This document shows positions 25,158-32,994 of a DNA stretch of 36,506 bases, piece after piece. A model generated the notes under the pieces. That model searched no databases, was not told the DNA's origin, and saw only the letters and a program-made list of their open reading frames with translations. Source of the stretch: Pseudomonadota bacterium. GTDB lineage: Bacteria; Pseudomonadota; Alphaproteobacteria; Caulobacterales; Caulobacteraceae. Location of the stretch: NCBI GenBank assembly GCA_023412655.1, contig JAEYNH010000204.1:1-36506 (forward strand), given 5' to 3'. A program made the translations under genes and the position numbers. Each line of letters starts with the position of its first letter. Position 1 is the stretch's first letter.

Positions 25158-26255
25158 ATGGCAGAAGGCGACGCCAAGACCGCGGGACAATCCCCACAGA
25201 AGTTCGGACAGGGCTTCCTGACCGACATCTGGTACTTCGCCGCGCTTTCGTCCGACCTGAAGGCGGGCAAGCTGGCGCGGCACGAGATCCTCGGCGAGCC
25301 GGTTCTGCTGGGCCGCGGCCGTGGTCCGAGGGGCGAACTGTTCGCGCTGCGGGACATCTGCCCCCACCGCGCCGCGCCGCTGTCTGCCGGCCGGGTGGTC
25401 GAGGCCCCCGAGGGCGACACGGTGGAATGCCCCTACCATGGCTGGCGCTTCCGGGCCGACGGCGCTTGCGCGGCCATACCTTCGCTTACGGCCGACCAGG
25501 CCATGGACGTCTCGCGCATCCGTGTGCGCCGCTATCCCGTGACGGAGAGCCAGGGCCTGGTCTTCGTCTGGATCGGCGCTGACCCGCAGTCCGAACCCGA
25601 CCAGCCGCCGCCCACCTTCCCGGGCGTGGTCGGCGGCGGCCCCAAGCTTGTCGACCGCATGGTGTTCGACGCCCACATCGACCATGCGGTGGTGGGCCTG
25701 ATGGACCCCGCGCATGGGCCCTACGTCCACCAGCAATGGTGGTGGCGATCGGCCAAGAGCCAGCACGAGAAGGCCAAGCGGTTCGAGCCGCGGGAGGCGG
25801 GCTTCGCCATGGTGCGGCACGAGCCCTCCAAGAACAGCCGCGCCTACGCCATCCTGGGCGGCCAGCCCCTCACCGAAATCACCTTCCGCCTGCCCGGTCT
25901 GCGCTGGGAGCATGTCACCGTGGGCAAGCGCCAGGTGCTGTCGCTCACCTGCCTGACACCGGTGAACTATCGCCAGACCCGGATCACCCAGATCGTCTGG
26001 TCCGACCATCCGGCCTTCCTGGTGCTGAAGCCGTTCATCGCCATGGGCGCCCGGGCGTTCCTTCGCCAGGACGGCGAGATGGTGGACCTTCAAAACGAGG
26101 GGCTGCGCTACGATCCGACATTGCTGTGGATCGATGACGCCGACAGGCAGGCCAAGTGGTACCAGCAGCTCAAGCGCGAATGGTCGGCCAGCCGCCGGGA
26201 AGGCCGCCCGTTCCGCAACCCGGTGGAGCCGGCCGTCCTGAAGTGGCGCAGCTAG
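25158..26255 (+). CDS. Rieske 2Fe-2S aromatic ring-hydroxylating oxygenase, alpha subunit
   Basis: The 365-aa protein begins with a Rieske domain. ICPHRAAPLSAGRV and ECPYHGWRF give ligands Cys68, His70, Cys91 and His94. The catalytic domain follows, with the mononuclear iron region DAHIDHAVVGLMDPAHGPYV (Asp, His, His). It resembles vanillate O-demethylase/VanA-type oxygenases, which demethylate or hydroxylate aromatic compounds using electrons from a separate reductase. No reductase lies nearby. The start is ATG 25158, 18 bases after the glucosidase stop. The gene is convergent with the L,D-transpeptidase, with 4 bases between stop codons. Confidence 0.9.
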   Translation: MAEGDAKTAGQSPQKFGQGFLTDIWYFAALSSDLKAGKLARHEILGEPVLLGRGRGPRGELFALRDICPHRAAPLSAGRVVEAPEGDTVECPYHGWRFRADGACAAIPSLTADQAMDVSRIRVRRYPVTESQGLVFVWIGADPQSEPDQPPPTFPGVVGGGPKLVDRMVFDAHIDHAVVGLMDPAHGPYVHQQWWWRSAKSQHEKAKRFEPREAGFAMVRHEPSKNSRAYAILGGQPLTEITFRLPGLRWEHVTVGKRQVLSLTCLTPVNYRQTRITQIVWSDHPAFLVLKPFIAMGARAFLRQDGEMVDLQNEGLRYDPTLLWIDDADRQAKWYQQLKREWSASRREGRPFRNPVEPAVLKWRS

Positions 26256-26259
26256 ACCC

Positions 26260-27348
26260 TCAGGCCCTGGTCTTGGCCGGGTCCTCCGAACCCATGAACA
26301 CCACCTTGGCCCCCGTCTTCACCGCCGAGCCCAGCTGACGGGCGTCCCAGTTGGTCAGCCGCACGCAGCCGTGGCTGGACGTCTTGCCGACGAGGCGGGG
26401 CTCGGGCGCCCCGTGGATGCCATAGGTCTCCTTGGAGATGTCGATCCAGGTTGACCCCACCGGATTGTTCGGGCCGGCCTTGATGTCGAGCTTCCCCGCG
26501 GACTTGTCGCCGAAGTTCAGCTTCTTGGGGTCGTAGTTCCAGGTCGGGTCATGAGCCACCCGCAGCACTTCCCACTCTCCGTTTGGCGTCGGCATGTCGG
26601 ACGAGCCCACTGTCGCCGGGTATGAGGCCAGCAGGGCCCCATCGGCGCCGTACGCGCGAACCTGATTGCGGGCCTTGTCCACCTCCACCCGGGTCACCTC
26701 GGCGCCCAGAGTCTCGGGGCCCGGGGCGGTGACAACGATCCGCGCGCCAGCCTTGCCGAAGTCCGCCCCCGGATTGAGCGAGGAGAGCAACGCCTCATCC
26801 ATGTGGAACTTCTCGGCCAGGGCCTCCAGTGGAGTGGTGAAGCCCAGCTCGTCCAGCTTGGCCATCTCCCTGTAGTCCTTGGGGATGGCATCGACGAACG
26901 GGCCTGCCACGTCGGCCTGGGTTATGACGTAGTCGGTCAGCACGGGCTGAGTGTCCTTGGTCAACAGGGCCCACACCTGGGGGTCCAGCACACCGTCCTC
27001 CGGCAGGCTCTTTGCGCGTTCGAAGGCCGCCACGGCGTTGCGGAAGTTGTCCCCGTCTGCCCCGTCGATCACCCCGGGAGAGAAGTGAGCCCGGTCCAGC
27101 AGCACCTGTGCGCGGATCAGCACCGCCCGCTGCGCCACCGGAGCCATGGCCTGGCCGGGCGCGAACTGGGCGTTGTCCACCGCCTGGGCGATCGGGGAGG
27201 ACGAAGGCGTCACGGGTGGCGGCGCGGCCGGGAGAGCGGGCGCCGGCTGCGGCGGGTTCGCCGCCTGCTGGCCGGGGGTGGTCTCGCCACAGGCCGAAAG
27301 GGTCAGGGCCGCCGCGCTCGCCAGGAACAGAGCCTTCGACCTAGTCAT
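26260..27348 (-). CDS. L,D-transpeptidase lipoprotein (YkuD domain)
   Basis: The 362-aa protein starts MTRSKALFLASAAALTLSAC, a lipoprotein signal with Cys20 in LSAC, followed by a Pro/Ala linker. A peptidoglycan-binding-like segment comes next (VLLDRAHFSPGVIDGADGDN), then an acidic middle region and the YkuD domain with IHGAPEPRLVGKTSSHGCVR (nucleophile Cys328). Such enzymes form 3-3 cross-links or attach proteins to the third residue of peptidoglycan stems, in the periplasm. ATG 27348 with GAGG upstream is the start; a TTG four codons earlier is unlikely. It is divergent from an M15 carboxypeptidase gene 39 bp away. Confidence 0.95.
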   Translation of the reverse strand: MTRSKALFLASAAALTLSACGETTPGQQAANPPQPAPALPAAPPPVTPSSSPIAQAVDNAQFAPGQAMAPVAQRAVLIRAQVLLDRAHFSPGVIDGADGDNFRNAVAAFERAKSLPEDGVLDPQVWALLTKDTQPVLTDYVITQADVAGPFVDAIPKDYREMAKLDELGFTTPLEALAEKFHMDEALLSSLNPGADFGKAGARIVVTAPGPETLGAEVTRVEVDKARNQVRAYGADGALLASYPATVGSSDMPTPNGEWEVLRVAHDPTWNYDPKKLNFGDKSAGKLDIKAGPNNPVGSTWIDISKETYGIHGAPEPRLVGKTSSHGCVRLTNWDARQLGSAVKTGAKVVFMGSEDPAKTRA

Positions 27349-27387
27349 GCTGGACCTCAAAACTGCGCCGCGCGTTTGCTGCGGCGG

Positions 27388-28305
27388 ATGGTGAAGGTTT
27401 CAGACGCGCTGAAGTTCCTGGGCGCCCTCGTGGCGGCCATCGCCCTGCTGCTCCTGCTGGTGCTGCGGGTGACCGGCTGCTCGCCCGCGCCCAAGGTGCA
27501 GCCCGGACCCGGCGGCCCGGTGCAGACCGTCGAGCGTCGGCCAGATCCGCCAGGTTGCAGGAGCCCGGCCTTCGGCCAGGCCGCGCAGGCCAACGCCAAC
27601 ACCCTGCGCCAGCTGCCCTGGACGCCGTTCGGCCGGGTCGAGATCGGCTGGGAAACCTATGCTCCGCTCATCCAGCGCGAGGTGGGCACCACATGCCCGC
27701 CGGACTCCGAGGGCTTCGCCGCCGCCTTCGCCGCCTGGCAGGCGCAACGGAACCTGCCCGCAGACGGCGTGGTGGAGGAGGCCGACTTCCATCTGGTCAA
27801 GAACGAGGTCCAGCTGCGGCGCGATGTGGTGAAGCTTGCGGCCGACGGCGTCTGCCCCGACACGGCCGACGAGATCGCCGCAGCGCGGCCGCACGAGGGC
27901 TACATGGGAAAGCAGGTGTGGCTGCGCCCGGGCGCCCTGGCCGCCTATCGCCGGATGGTGGCGGAGGCCCGTGCTCAGGTCCCCGAGATCGCCGCCGATC
28001 CCCGCAACCTCACCATCTTCTCAGGCTACCGCTCGCCCGCCGCCGACGCCGCCCGCTGCGCTGCCGAGGGCAACTGCGACGGGATCGCCCGGGCCCGCTG
28101 CTCGCCCCATCGCACAGGCCTGGCCCTGGACATCTACGTGGGACAGGCGCCCGGCTATGGCCCGGACTCCTCCGCTGATCCGAACCGGCTGTTCATGAGC
28201 AAGACCGCCGCCTATGGCTGGATGCTGGCCAACGCCGGCCGCTTTGGCTTCGTGAACTATCCTTTCGAGCCCTGGCATTGGGAGTGGACCGGCGAACGCC
28301 CCTAG
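27388..28305 (+). CDS. M15 D-alanyl-D-alanine carboxypeptidase-like protein with peptidoglycan-binding domain
   Basis: The 305-aa protein begins MVKVSDALKFLGALVAAIAL, a hydrophobic N-terminus with a possible lipobox ending at Cys31 (VTGC). A central PG-binding-like part (FAAAFAAWQAQRNLPADGVV) is followed by a VanY/M15 domain. Its zinc-site motifs are SGYRSPAADAARC, SPHRTGLALDIYVG (His-x6-Asp) and EPWHWEWTG (His in W-H-W-E). It trims the terminal D-Ala or D-Lac residues of stem peptides, removing donors or making substrate for L,D-transpeptidases. ATG 27388 is used. Sharing a 39-bp promoter region with the L,D-transpeptidase suggests coordinated wall remodelling. Confidence 0.92.
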   Translation: MVKVSDALKFLGALVAAIALLLLLVLRVTGCSPAPKVQPGPGGPVQTVERRPDPPGCRSPAFGQAAQANANTLRQLPWTPFGRVEIGWETYAPLIQREVGTTCPPDSEGFAAAFAAWQAQRNLPADGVVEEADFHLVKNEVQLRRDVVKLAADGVCPDTADEIAAARPHEGYMGKQVWLRPGALAAYRRMVAEARAQVPEIAADPRNLTIFSGYRSPAADAARCAAEGNCDGIARARCSPHRTGLALDIYVGQAPGYGPDSSADPNRLFMSKTAAYGWMLANAGRFGFVNYPFEPWHWEWTGERP

Positions 28306-28382
28306 CCTGGCGGGCCGGCTGCCCTCATCAGAACCGCAACTTGTGTTGCAAGCGTCCAGGTGGCGCTTCTAGGTTCGCTCCT

Positions 28383-29177
28383 ATGCCAAGCCTGACCTTG
28401 AATAGCGTCGAGATCGCCTATGACGATATTGCGCCGCCGGGACCGGCCGCGCGCACCGTGGTCTTCCTCCACGGCTATGCCTCCAACCGGGCGGAGGGCT
28501 GGCGGCGCACAGGCTGGTACGCGGCGTTCGAACGGCGCGGCGCCCGGGTCATCGCGCTGGACCAGCGCGGCCATGGGCAGAGCGCCAAGCCCCACGAGCC
28601 TGACGCCTACCGCAGGGAGGCCGTGGCGGGCGATGTGCTGGCGCTGTTGGACGCCCTGGACGTGCGGCGGGTCGACCTGATCGGCTATTCCATGGGCACG
28701 CGCACGGCGCTGCAGGTGGCGCTCCGCGCGCCCGAGCGGGTAGACAATCTGGTCCTTGGCGGCGTCGGCGGCCGGTTCTTCGAGTCCCGGGACGAGGCCC
28801 AGTCCGACGCCCTCGCCGCAGCGATGCTGGCGGAGGATCCGGAAACCATCAGCCACTCGCTGCTGCGCAGCTTTCGGCACTTCGCGGACGAGCAGGGCGA
28901 AGACCGGCAGGCCCTCGCCGCCTTCGCCCGGGCGCGCAGCCCCACGTTCACGCCCGATGAGCTCGCTACCCTGCCGATGCCCGTGCTGGTGGTCGCCGGT
29001 CAGCGGGACGAGATCGCAGGCGATCCCGAGGATCTGGCCCAGGCCTTCCCCATGGGGCGTGCAGTGTCGGTGGTCGGATGCGACCACTTCTCGGCCATCC
29101 CGCACGCCCTGACCAAGGCCGCCGTCTTCGATTTCCTGGACGGCCTGCTGGACGATCCCTTCCCGCCGAGCTTCTAG
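28383..29177 (+). CDS. alpha/beta-fold hydrolase
   Basis: The 264-aa protein shows the alpha/beta hydrolase pattern: VVFLHGYASNRAEGWRRTGW (oxyanion HGYA), ALDQRGHGQSAKP, the nucleophile elbow GYSMGT, a late Asp region VVAGQRDEIAGDPEDL and the catalytic His in GCDHFSAIPHAL. The substrate is not predictable; esters or epoxides are likely. ATG 28383 is the first start that fits (MPSLTLNSVEIAYDD); upstream in-frame codons read as non-coding. There is a 77-bp gap after the M15 gene, and it converges with the methyltransferase gene (22 bp). Confidence 0.9.
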   Translation: MPSLTLNSVEIAYDDIAPPGPAARTVVFLHGYASNRAEGWRRTGWYAAFERRGARVIALDQRGHGQSAKPHEPDAYRREAVAGDVLALLDALDVRRVDLIGYSMGTRTALQVALRAPERVDNLVLGGVGGRFFESRDEAQSDALAAAMLAEDPETISHSLLRSFRHFADEQGEDRQALAAFARARSPTFTPDELATLPMPVLVVAGQRDEIAGDPEDLAQAFPMGRAVSVVGCDHFSAIPHALTKAAVFDFLDGLLDDPFPPSF

Positions 29178-29199
29178 GCGTCCGATCCTGAAGCTGCGC

Positions 29200-30216
29200 C
29201 TAGTCGACCGCTGTTGCGGTGATGGCCGACATCGCCGTAGCGGTCGGGGTAAGCGCCGCCTCTCCAAAGCCGGCCCTGGCCAGCAGCGCAGCATATTCGG
29301 CGAAGGAACGCTCCCGGCCGCCGGTCATCACCAGCATGTTGAGGTCCATGAGCGGTGCGAAGCCGGGATCGCCGATCTCGCCCAGCACCAGTTCGATGAT
29401 CGCGATGCGGCCGCCTGGTGCGATGGCCTTGCGGCAGTTTCGCAGGATGGCGACGCACTCATCGTCGTCCCAATCGTGAAGGATGAACTTCAGCAGATAG
29501 AGGTCAGCCTCAGGAACACTCTGGAAGAAGTCGCCGCCGACCTTGTCCATCCGGTTGCGGATCGGGGCCGGGATGTTGGTGAAGGCCTGCCCCTCGATGA
29601 CATTGGGAAGGTCGAACAACGTCCCCTTCAGCTCGGGGTTGGCCTCAAGTAACGGCGCCAGCAGCGCGCCGGAGGCGCCGCCGACGTCGACGACGCGGCT
29701 GATCCCGCCGGTGTCGATCACCAGGGCCGCCTCCCTCGCGAGCACCATGGTCAGCCCTTCCATAGCCTCGGTGAAGGCGTCGGCCTCCGCTGGGTGGTGC
29801 TTGTAGTAGTCGAAGACGCCCGCCCCCAGGGTCGCCTCCGTCTGGTGGGTCCCGGTGCGAAGGGCGTCGATGAAGCGCCCCCACGGCTGCCAGTGGCCCG
29901 GCGCCGGTTGGGACAGCGCAAAACCGCGCATGGACTGAGGATGCTCGCGCCGCAGCGTGTCGAGGAGCGGTGTCGTGGCGAATGTCTCGCCGTTGAAGGT
30001 GACGAGGCCCAGGCTGGCGCAGGCGCGCAGGTGCCGCAACACCGCGGCGGGCTCCATGCGGGCCCTGGCCGAAAGGGCCTCGGCCGTGGCCGGCCCTTCG
30101 TGCAGATGGTCGGCATATCCAGCCACCGCAGCGCCGTGCACGATCTGCGTGATCCAGTACCCCGCGATCATCTCCATCATGCGCTGCGCGGGCGGCGCGA
30201 CTTCCACCATCTTCAT
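29200..30216 (-). CDS. family 2 O-methyltransferase (SAM-dependent)
   Basis: The 338-aa protein has an N-terminal dimerisation/winged-helix domain (about 10-95, with GYWITQIVHGAAVAGYADHL and LRACASLGLVTF), then the SAM fold with motif I VVDVGGASGALL (176-187), FDLPNVIEGQ, GDFFQSVPEADLYLLKFILH and DWDDDE with catalytic-type His247, and a C-terminal EYAALLARAGF. This is the plant caffeate/bacterial CrtF-like O-methyltransferase architecture acting on phenols or polyketide hydroxyls. Start ATG 30216 follows AAGG. The 251 bp upstream (30217-30467) hold no gene I can support. No biosynthetic cluster surrounds it. Confidence 0.9.
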   Translation of the reverse strand: MKMVEVAPPAQRMMEMIAGYWITQIVHGAAVAGYADHLHEGPATAEALSARARMEPAAVLRHLRACASLGLVTFNGETFATTPLLDTLRREHPQSMRGFALSQPAPGHWQPWGRFIDALRTGTHQTEATLGAGVFDYYKHHPAEADAFTEAMEGLTMVLAREAALVIDTGGISRVVDVGGASGALLAPLLEANPELKGTLFDLPNVIEGQAFTNIPAPIRNRMDKVGGDFFQSVPEADLYLLKFILHDWDDDECVAILRNCRKAIAPGGRIAIIELVLGEIGDPGFAPLMDLNMLVMTGGRERSFAEYAALLARAGFGEAALTPTATAMSAITATAVD

Positions 30217-30467
30217 GTCTTCGGCCTTCTCCTTGGCCGGGCAGGCGAAGCGCACGCCTCGAACCTCACCCGCCGCCGAGCCCTGCGGTCCGCGGTCTCT
30301 GGCAAGTGAAGGCGATCGGCGGCGGCCCTCTATCGACGCGTCAGGTCGATCGGGGCCCATGCTGTTGATCGATGGCTACCCTACGATTGCAGGCTCCGGG
30401 CGTTGCGCTACAGGCGTAACCACGCCTCGCCTAGGCCGGGCCGCCGCTCCGCACTCGGCGCGATGGC

Positions 30468-31094
30468 CTAGCCGCCGGCCAGGTTGTAGGCGCCGCCCGC
30501 TTCCAGGGCCTTGCGGTAGGCCGGCCGCGCCTGGAAGCGCGCGACCCAGGCCGCGAGGTTCGGGCGGTCCTGCAGCCGTCCGAACGCCCGCGCCACCTCG
30601 CCCACGAAGCTCATCTGGATGTCGGCGGCGCTGAACTCGCCCATCAGCCACTCGCGGCCGCCCAGCGCCTGTTCCACATAGTCGAGGTGGTTGGCGATCT
30701 CGCTGTCGATCCGCGGCTGCAGGGGCGCACCGGCCTCGCCCAGGCGGCCCACGTAGAGCTGCAGCATCAGCGGCAGCATGGCCGAGCCCTCGGCGTAGTG
30801 CATCCATTGCTGGTAGGTCGGGTAGGCGTCGCTTTCCGCCGGGGGCGCGAGCCGGCCGCCGCCCGGGCGGCGGACGATGTGGTCGATGATCGCCCCCGAT
30901 TCATGGACGGTGCGCCCGTCGTCGGTGATCACGGGGCTCTTGCCCAAGGGGTGAATGGCCTTCAGCTCTGGCGGCGCCAGCCGGGTGACCGCATCGCGCT
31001 CGTAGCGTCGGATCCCGTAGGGAAGGTCCAGTTCCTCCAGCAGCCAGAGGATGCGCTGGGAGCGGGAGTCGTTCAGGTGATGGACGAGGATCAT
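30468..31094 (-). CDS. glutathione S-transferase family protein
   Basis: The 208-aa protein has the thioredoxin-like N domain (MILVHHLNDSRSQRILWLLE, with Ser of NDSRSQR as the likely glutathione-activating residue, KSPVITDDGRTVHESGAIID) and an all-helical C domain (FSAADIQMSFVGEVARAFGR, LAAWVARFQARPAYRKALE). It probably conjugates or transfers glutathione to electrophiles. GGAGG lies 4 bases before ATG 31094. The TetR gene ends 53 bp upstream on the same strand, so the GST could be the tail of that operon and a target of its regulators. A 13-bp palindrome TTTACGGAGTAAA (31108-31120) lies between them. Confidence 0.9.
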   Translation of the reverse strand: MILVHHLNDSRSQRILWLLEELDLPYGIRRYERDAVTRLAPPELKAIHPLGKSPVITDDGRTVHESGAIIDHIVRRPGGGRLAPPAESDAYPTYQQWMHYAEGSAMLPLMLQLYVGRLGEAGAPLQPRIDSEIANHLDYVEQALGGREWLMGEFSAADIQMSFVGEVARAFGRLQDRPNLAAWVARFQARPAYRKALEAGGAYNLAGG

Positions 31095-31147
31095 GGGGCC
31101 TCCGTGGTTTACGGAGTAAAGGTCGGCGGCGGGCCCTGCGCAACCGC

Positions 31148-31783
31148 TCAGCGGGGCCGGAAGCCCTCGCACACCAGGCCGATCTGCCGATCCATGACCG
31201 CCGTGCAGCCCTTGGCGTCAAGTCCCTTGGTGACCACCAGGCGATAGGTCCAGGCATAGGCCGCCATGAGCAGATCGACGATCTCCTGCAGGTCGGTGTC
31301 CTTGCGGACATCCCCATCGTCCACGCCTTTGGCCAGTACGCCGTAGATGATCTCCTGAAGCCCGGGAGTCCGGCCGTAGGGCTTCGCACCCGCAGGCAGG
31401 GTCCAGTCGTAGGCGGCCGCGATATGGGAAAGGAAGAGGCGCACATGCTGCGCCTCGAAGTTGAAATGGATGGCGAACATGGTCCGCAGCCGGTCGGCGG
31501 TGGACCCGCGCAGGTGAGGCATCACCCGGTAGAGTTCGCTGTAGAGGCCGTCGAGACGGCTCTGCATCACCTCTGAGAGGATTTCCCCCTTGGAGGCGAA
31601 GGTGGTGAAGACGCTCCCCACGGCCACGCCAGCGTGCCGGGCGATATCCCGGATCGTCGCGCCTTGGTAGCCGTGGGTGTCGAACAGTTCCCGGGCGGCG
31701 GCGAGCACCCGCTGGCGAGTCGCTTCCTTTTGCGATCGCCGAGCGGCCGCCCGCCTCGCCTCGGTTCCGGCGTCAGCCTTCAT
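31148..31783 (-). CDS. TetR-family transcriptional regulator, second of a tandem pair
   Basis: The 211-aa protein has an N-terminal TetR helix-turn-helix domain after a basic leader: QRVLAAARELFDTHGYQGAT, IRDIARHAGVAVGSVFTTFA and SKGEILSEVM. A helical ligand-binding domain follows, with no recognised ligand. The DNA-recognition helix is much like that of the next gene (TIRDIA, AG, G-VF--F). The gene starts 20 bp after the end of the upstream TetR gene and so is in one operon with it, with the GST downstream. Confidence 0.92.
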   Translation of the reverse strand: MKADAGTEARRAAARRSQKEATRQRVLAAARELFDTHGYQGATIRDIARHAGVAVGSVFTTFASKGEILSEVMQSRLDGLYSELYRVMPHLRGSTADRLRTMFAIHFNFEAQHVRLFLSHIAAAYDWTLPAGAKPYGRTPGLQEIIYGVLAKGVDDGDVRKDTDLQEIVDLLMAAYAWTYRLVVTKGLDAKGCTAVMDRQIGLVCEGFRPR

Positions 31784-31803
31784 GACCCCCCCAGGTCGTG
31801 GGC

Positions 31804-32454
31804 TTAGCCGCGACGCGCGCCGGCCAGAAGGATCCGGATCTGGTCCCGGGCCCGGGCCTGCAGCGCATCGAGGCTCCAGCCTTCGAATATCGCCTGAGAG
31901 AAGTTGGAAAGATAGGCGTCGAACAGCATTTGGCCGCGCAGCTTGGCCTCTGCCTCCTGGCGCAGCTCGCCGCGCTCGACGGCGAGGGTCAGTTGCTCGA
32001 CGAACAGCTCGTGCATGGCCTGAATGGGCGGCAGGCCGCGCAGCATCGGGCCGCTGTCGTTGGTCCAGGCGACGCCGAACGCGGCGCGGGCCAGGGGCAA
32101 GCGGCTCTTGTAGAACGAGTAGCCCGCCATGAAGACCTTCAGCAAGGCGTCCTCGACGCCGCGACCGCGGCCCGCGGCTTCGCGCATGGCGTCCAGCAGG
32201 GCCTCGCAGTCCGCCGTGATGATCTCGCGGAACAGGTCCGACTTGTCGGTGAAGTTGGCGAACACCGCGCCCGTCGACATGCCGGCGGCGGCGGCGATGT
32301 CGCGGATGGTCGCGCCTTCGTAACCTTCTTCCGAGAAGAGCTTACGGGCGGCGGCCAGGACCTTCACGCGCGTCTGCTGCTTGGCCAGGGCGCGGCGGGT
32401 GGGGGCGCGGACGGGCGACTCTGCGGCGACTTGGTTCGGGGAGATGTGTTTCAT
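31804..32454 (-). CDS. TetR-family transcriptional regulator, first of a tandem pair
   Basis: The 216-aa protein opens with a basic tail and the TetR domain: VKVLAAARKLFSEEGYEGAT, IRDIAAAAGMSTGAVFANFT and DKSDLFREII. A long helical effector domain follows, ending in ARDQIRILLAGARRG. The upstream 332 bp contain a quasi-palindrome at 32532-32552, a plausible autoregulatory operator 78-98 bp before the start. The shared HTH with the downstream TetR suggests duplication and possibly overlapping operators. Confidence 0.92.
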   Translation of the reverse strand: MKHISPNQVAAESPVRAPTRRALAKQQTRVKVLAAARKLFSEEGYEGATIRDIAAAAGMSTGAVFANFTDKSDLFREIITADCEALLDAMREAAGRGRGVEDALLKVFMAGYSFYKSRLPLARAAFGVAWTNDSGPMLRGLPPIQAMHELFVEQLTLAVERGELRQEAEAKLRGQMLFDAYLSNFSQAIFEGWSLDALQARARDQIRILLAGARRG

Positions 32455-32786
32455 CGTTCTCGTGGGCTGTCCGGGGAGGGACCGGGGGTTCTTTTCTCGA
32501 TGAGCAGCCGTCGGGGGACGGAAGCTCGGTGAACATGTTCAAATAACGTGTTTTATGTCCGCGAAATTGTCGGCCTTCGCGGTTTTTCGCTGACGCTTTT
32601 TCGCGTCGCACCACCCTGCGCAACCCTATGTGGTAGTGTCGAAAAACACCCGTCAAATCTGCAGTTCGACTGGGATCGCGGGTCGTTGAACATGATCAAC
32701 GGATCGGAAGTCAAGCCGAAACCAAGCCGCAGGCAGGGCCTGGGTTTGCAGTGGCTCGAGCCGCGCGGCGCGCCTAGATTGGCTCC
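32455..32786. other. 332-bp intergenic region with candidate control elements
   Basis: No gene can be supported here. It holds the AACATGTT/AACGTGTT quasi-palindrome, a direct repeat TTTTTCGC at 32583-32590 and 32597-32604, and a weak hairpin GTGT/ACAC at 32636-32649. It serves divergent genes on both sides. I see no convincing promoter boxes. Confidence 0.5.
32532..32552. promoter_or_regulatory. candidate TetR operator
   Basis: AACATGTT (32532-32539), CAAAT, AACGTGTT (32545-32552) is an imperfect 21-bp palindrome, and the first arm with its flanks (GAACATGTTC, 32531-32540) is itself a perfect 10-bp palindrome. Position upstream of two tandem TetR genes suggests their operator. Confidence 0.45.
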
Positions 32787-32984
32787 ATGGACCTGTTCGA
32801 CTTCTTGATCCCGGTGGCCCTGGGCGCCGTGGCGATCGTTCTCGCGATCGGAATTTACGCGCTTTTCCGAGGGGGAGACTTCGGGCGTTCGTACTCGAAC
32901 AAGCTGATGCGCCTGCGGATCGTGGTGCAGGCATTGGCCATCGTTGTCCTCGCCGTCGCCATCTGGTGGCGGACCCAATCGTAA
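32787..32984 (+). CDS. small two-helix membrane protein, HIG1-domain type
   Basis: The 65-aa protein has two membrane segments, about residues 8-27 (IPVALGAVAIVLAIGIYALF) and 46-61 (VVQALAIVVLAVAIWW), joined by a short basic loop containing RSYSNKLMRLRI. This is the HIG1/twin-transmembrane pattern (NKLMRLRI-x-x-Q-A) seen in alphaproteobacteria, related to mitochondrial Rcf1/HIG1 proteins that assist cytochrome oxidase. It lies 10 bp upstream of the cobalamin adenosyltransferase gene, an arrangement widespread in Alphaproteobacteria as I recall it. A respiratory link is inference. Confidence 0.85.
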   Translation: MDLFDFLIPVALGAVAIVLAIGIYALFRGGDFGRSYSNKLMRLRIVVQALAIVVLAVAIWWRTQS

Positions 32985-32994
32985 CGGCTGCGAC

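Noticed and set aside
29667..30110. Possible secondary-metabolite cluster around the O-methyltransferase
   Set aside because: No polyketide, peptide synthetase, terpene or carotenoid gene is nearby; the methyltransferase stands alone among general enzymes.
32636..32649. Hairpin GTGT/ACAC as a terminator
   Set aside because: Only 4 bp of stem and no T-run on either strand.
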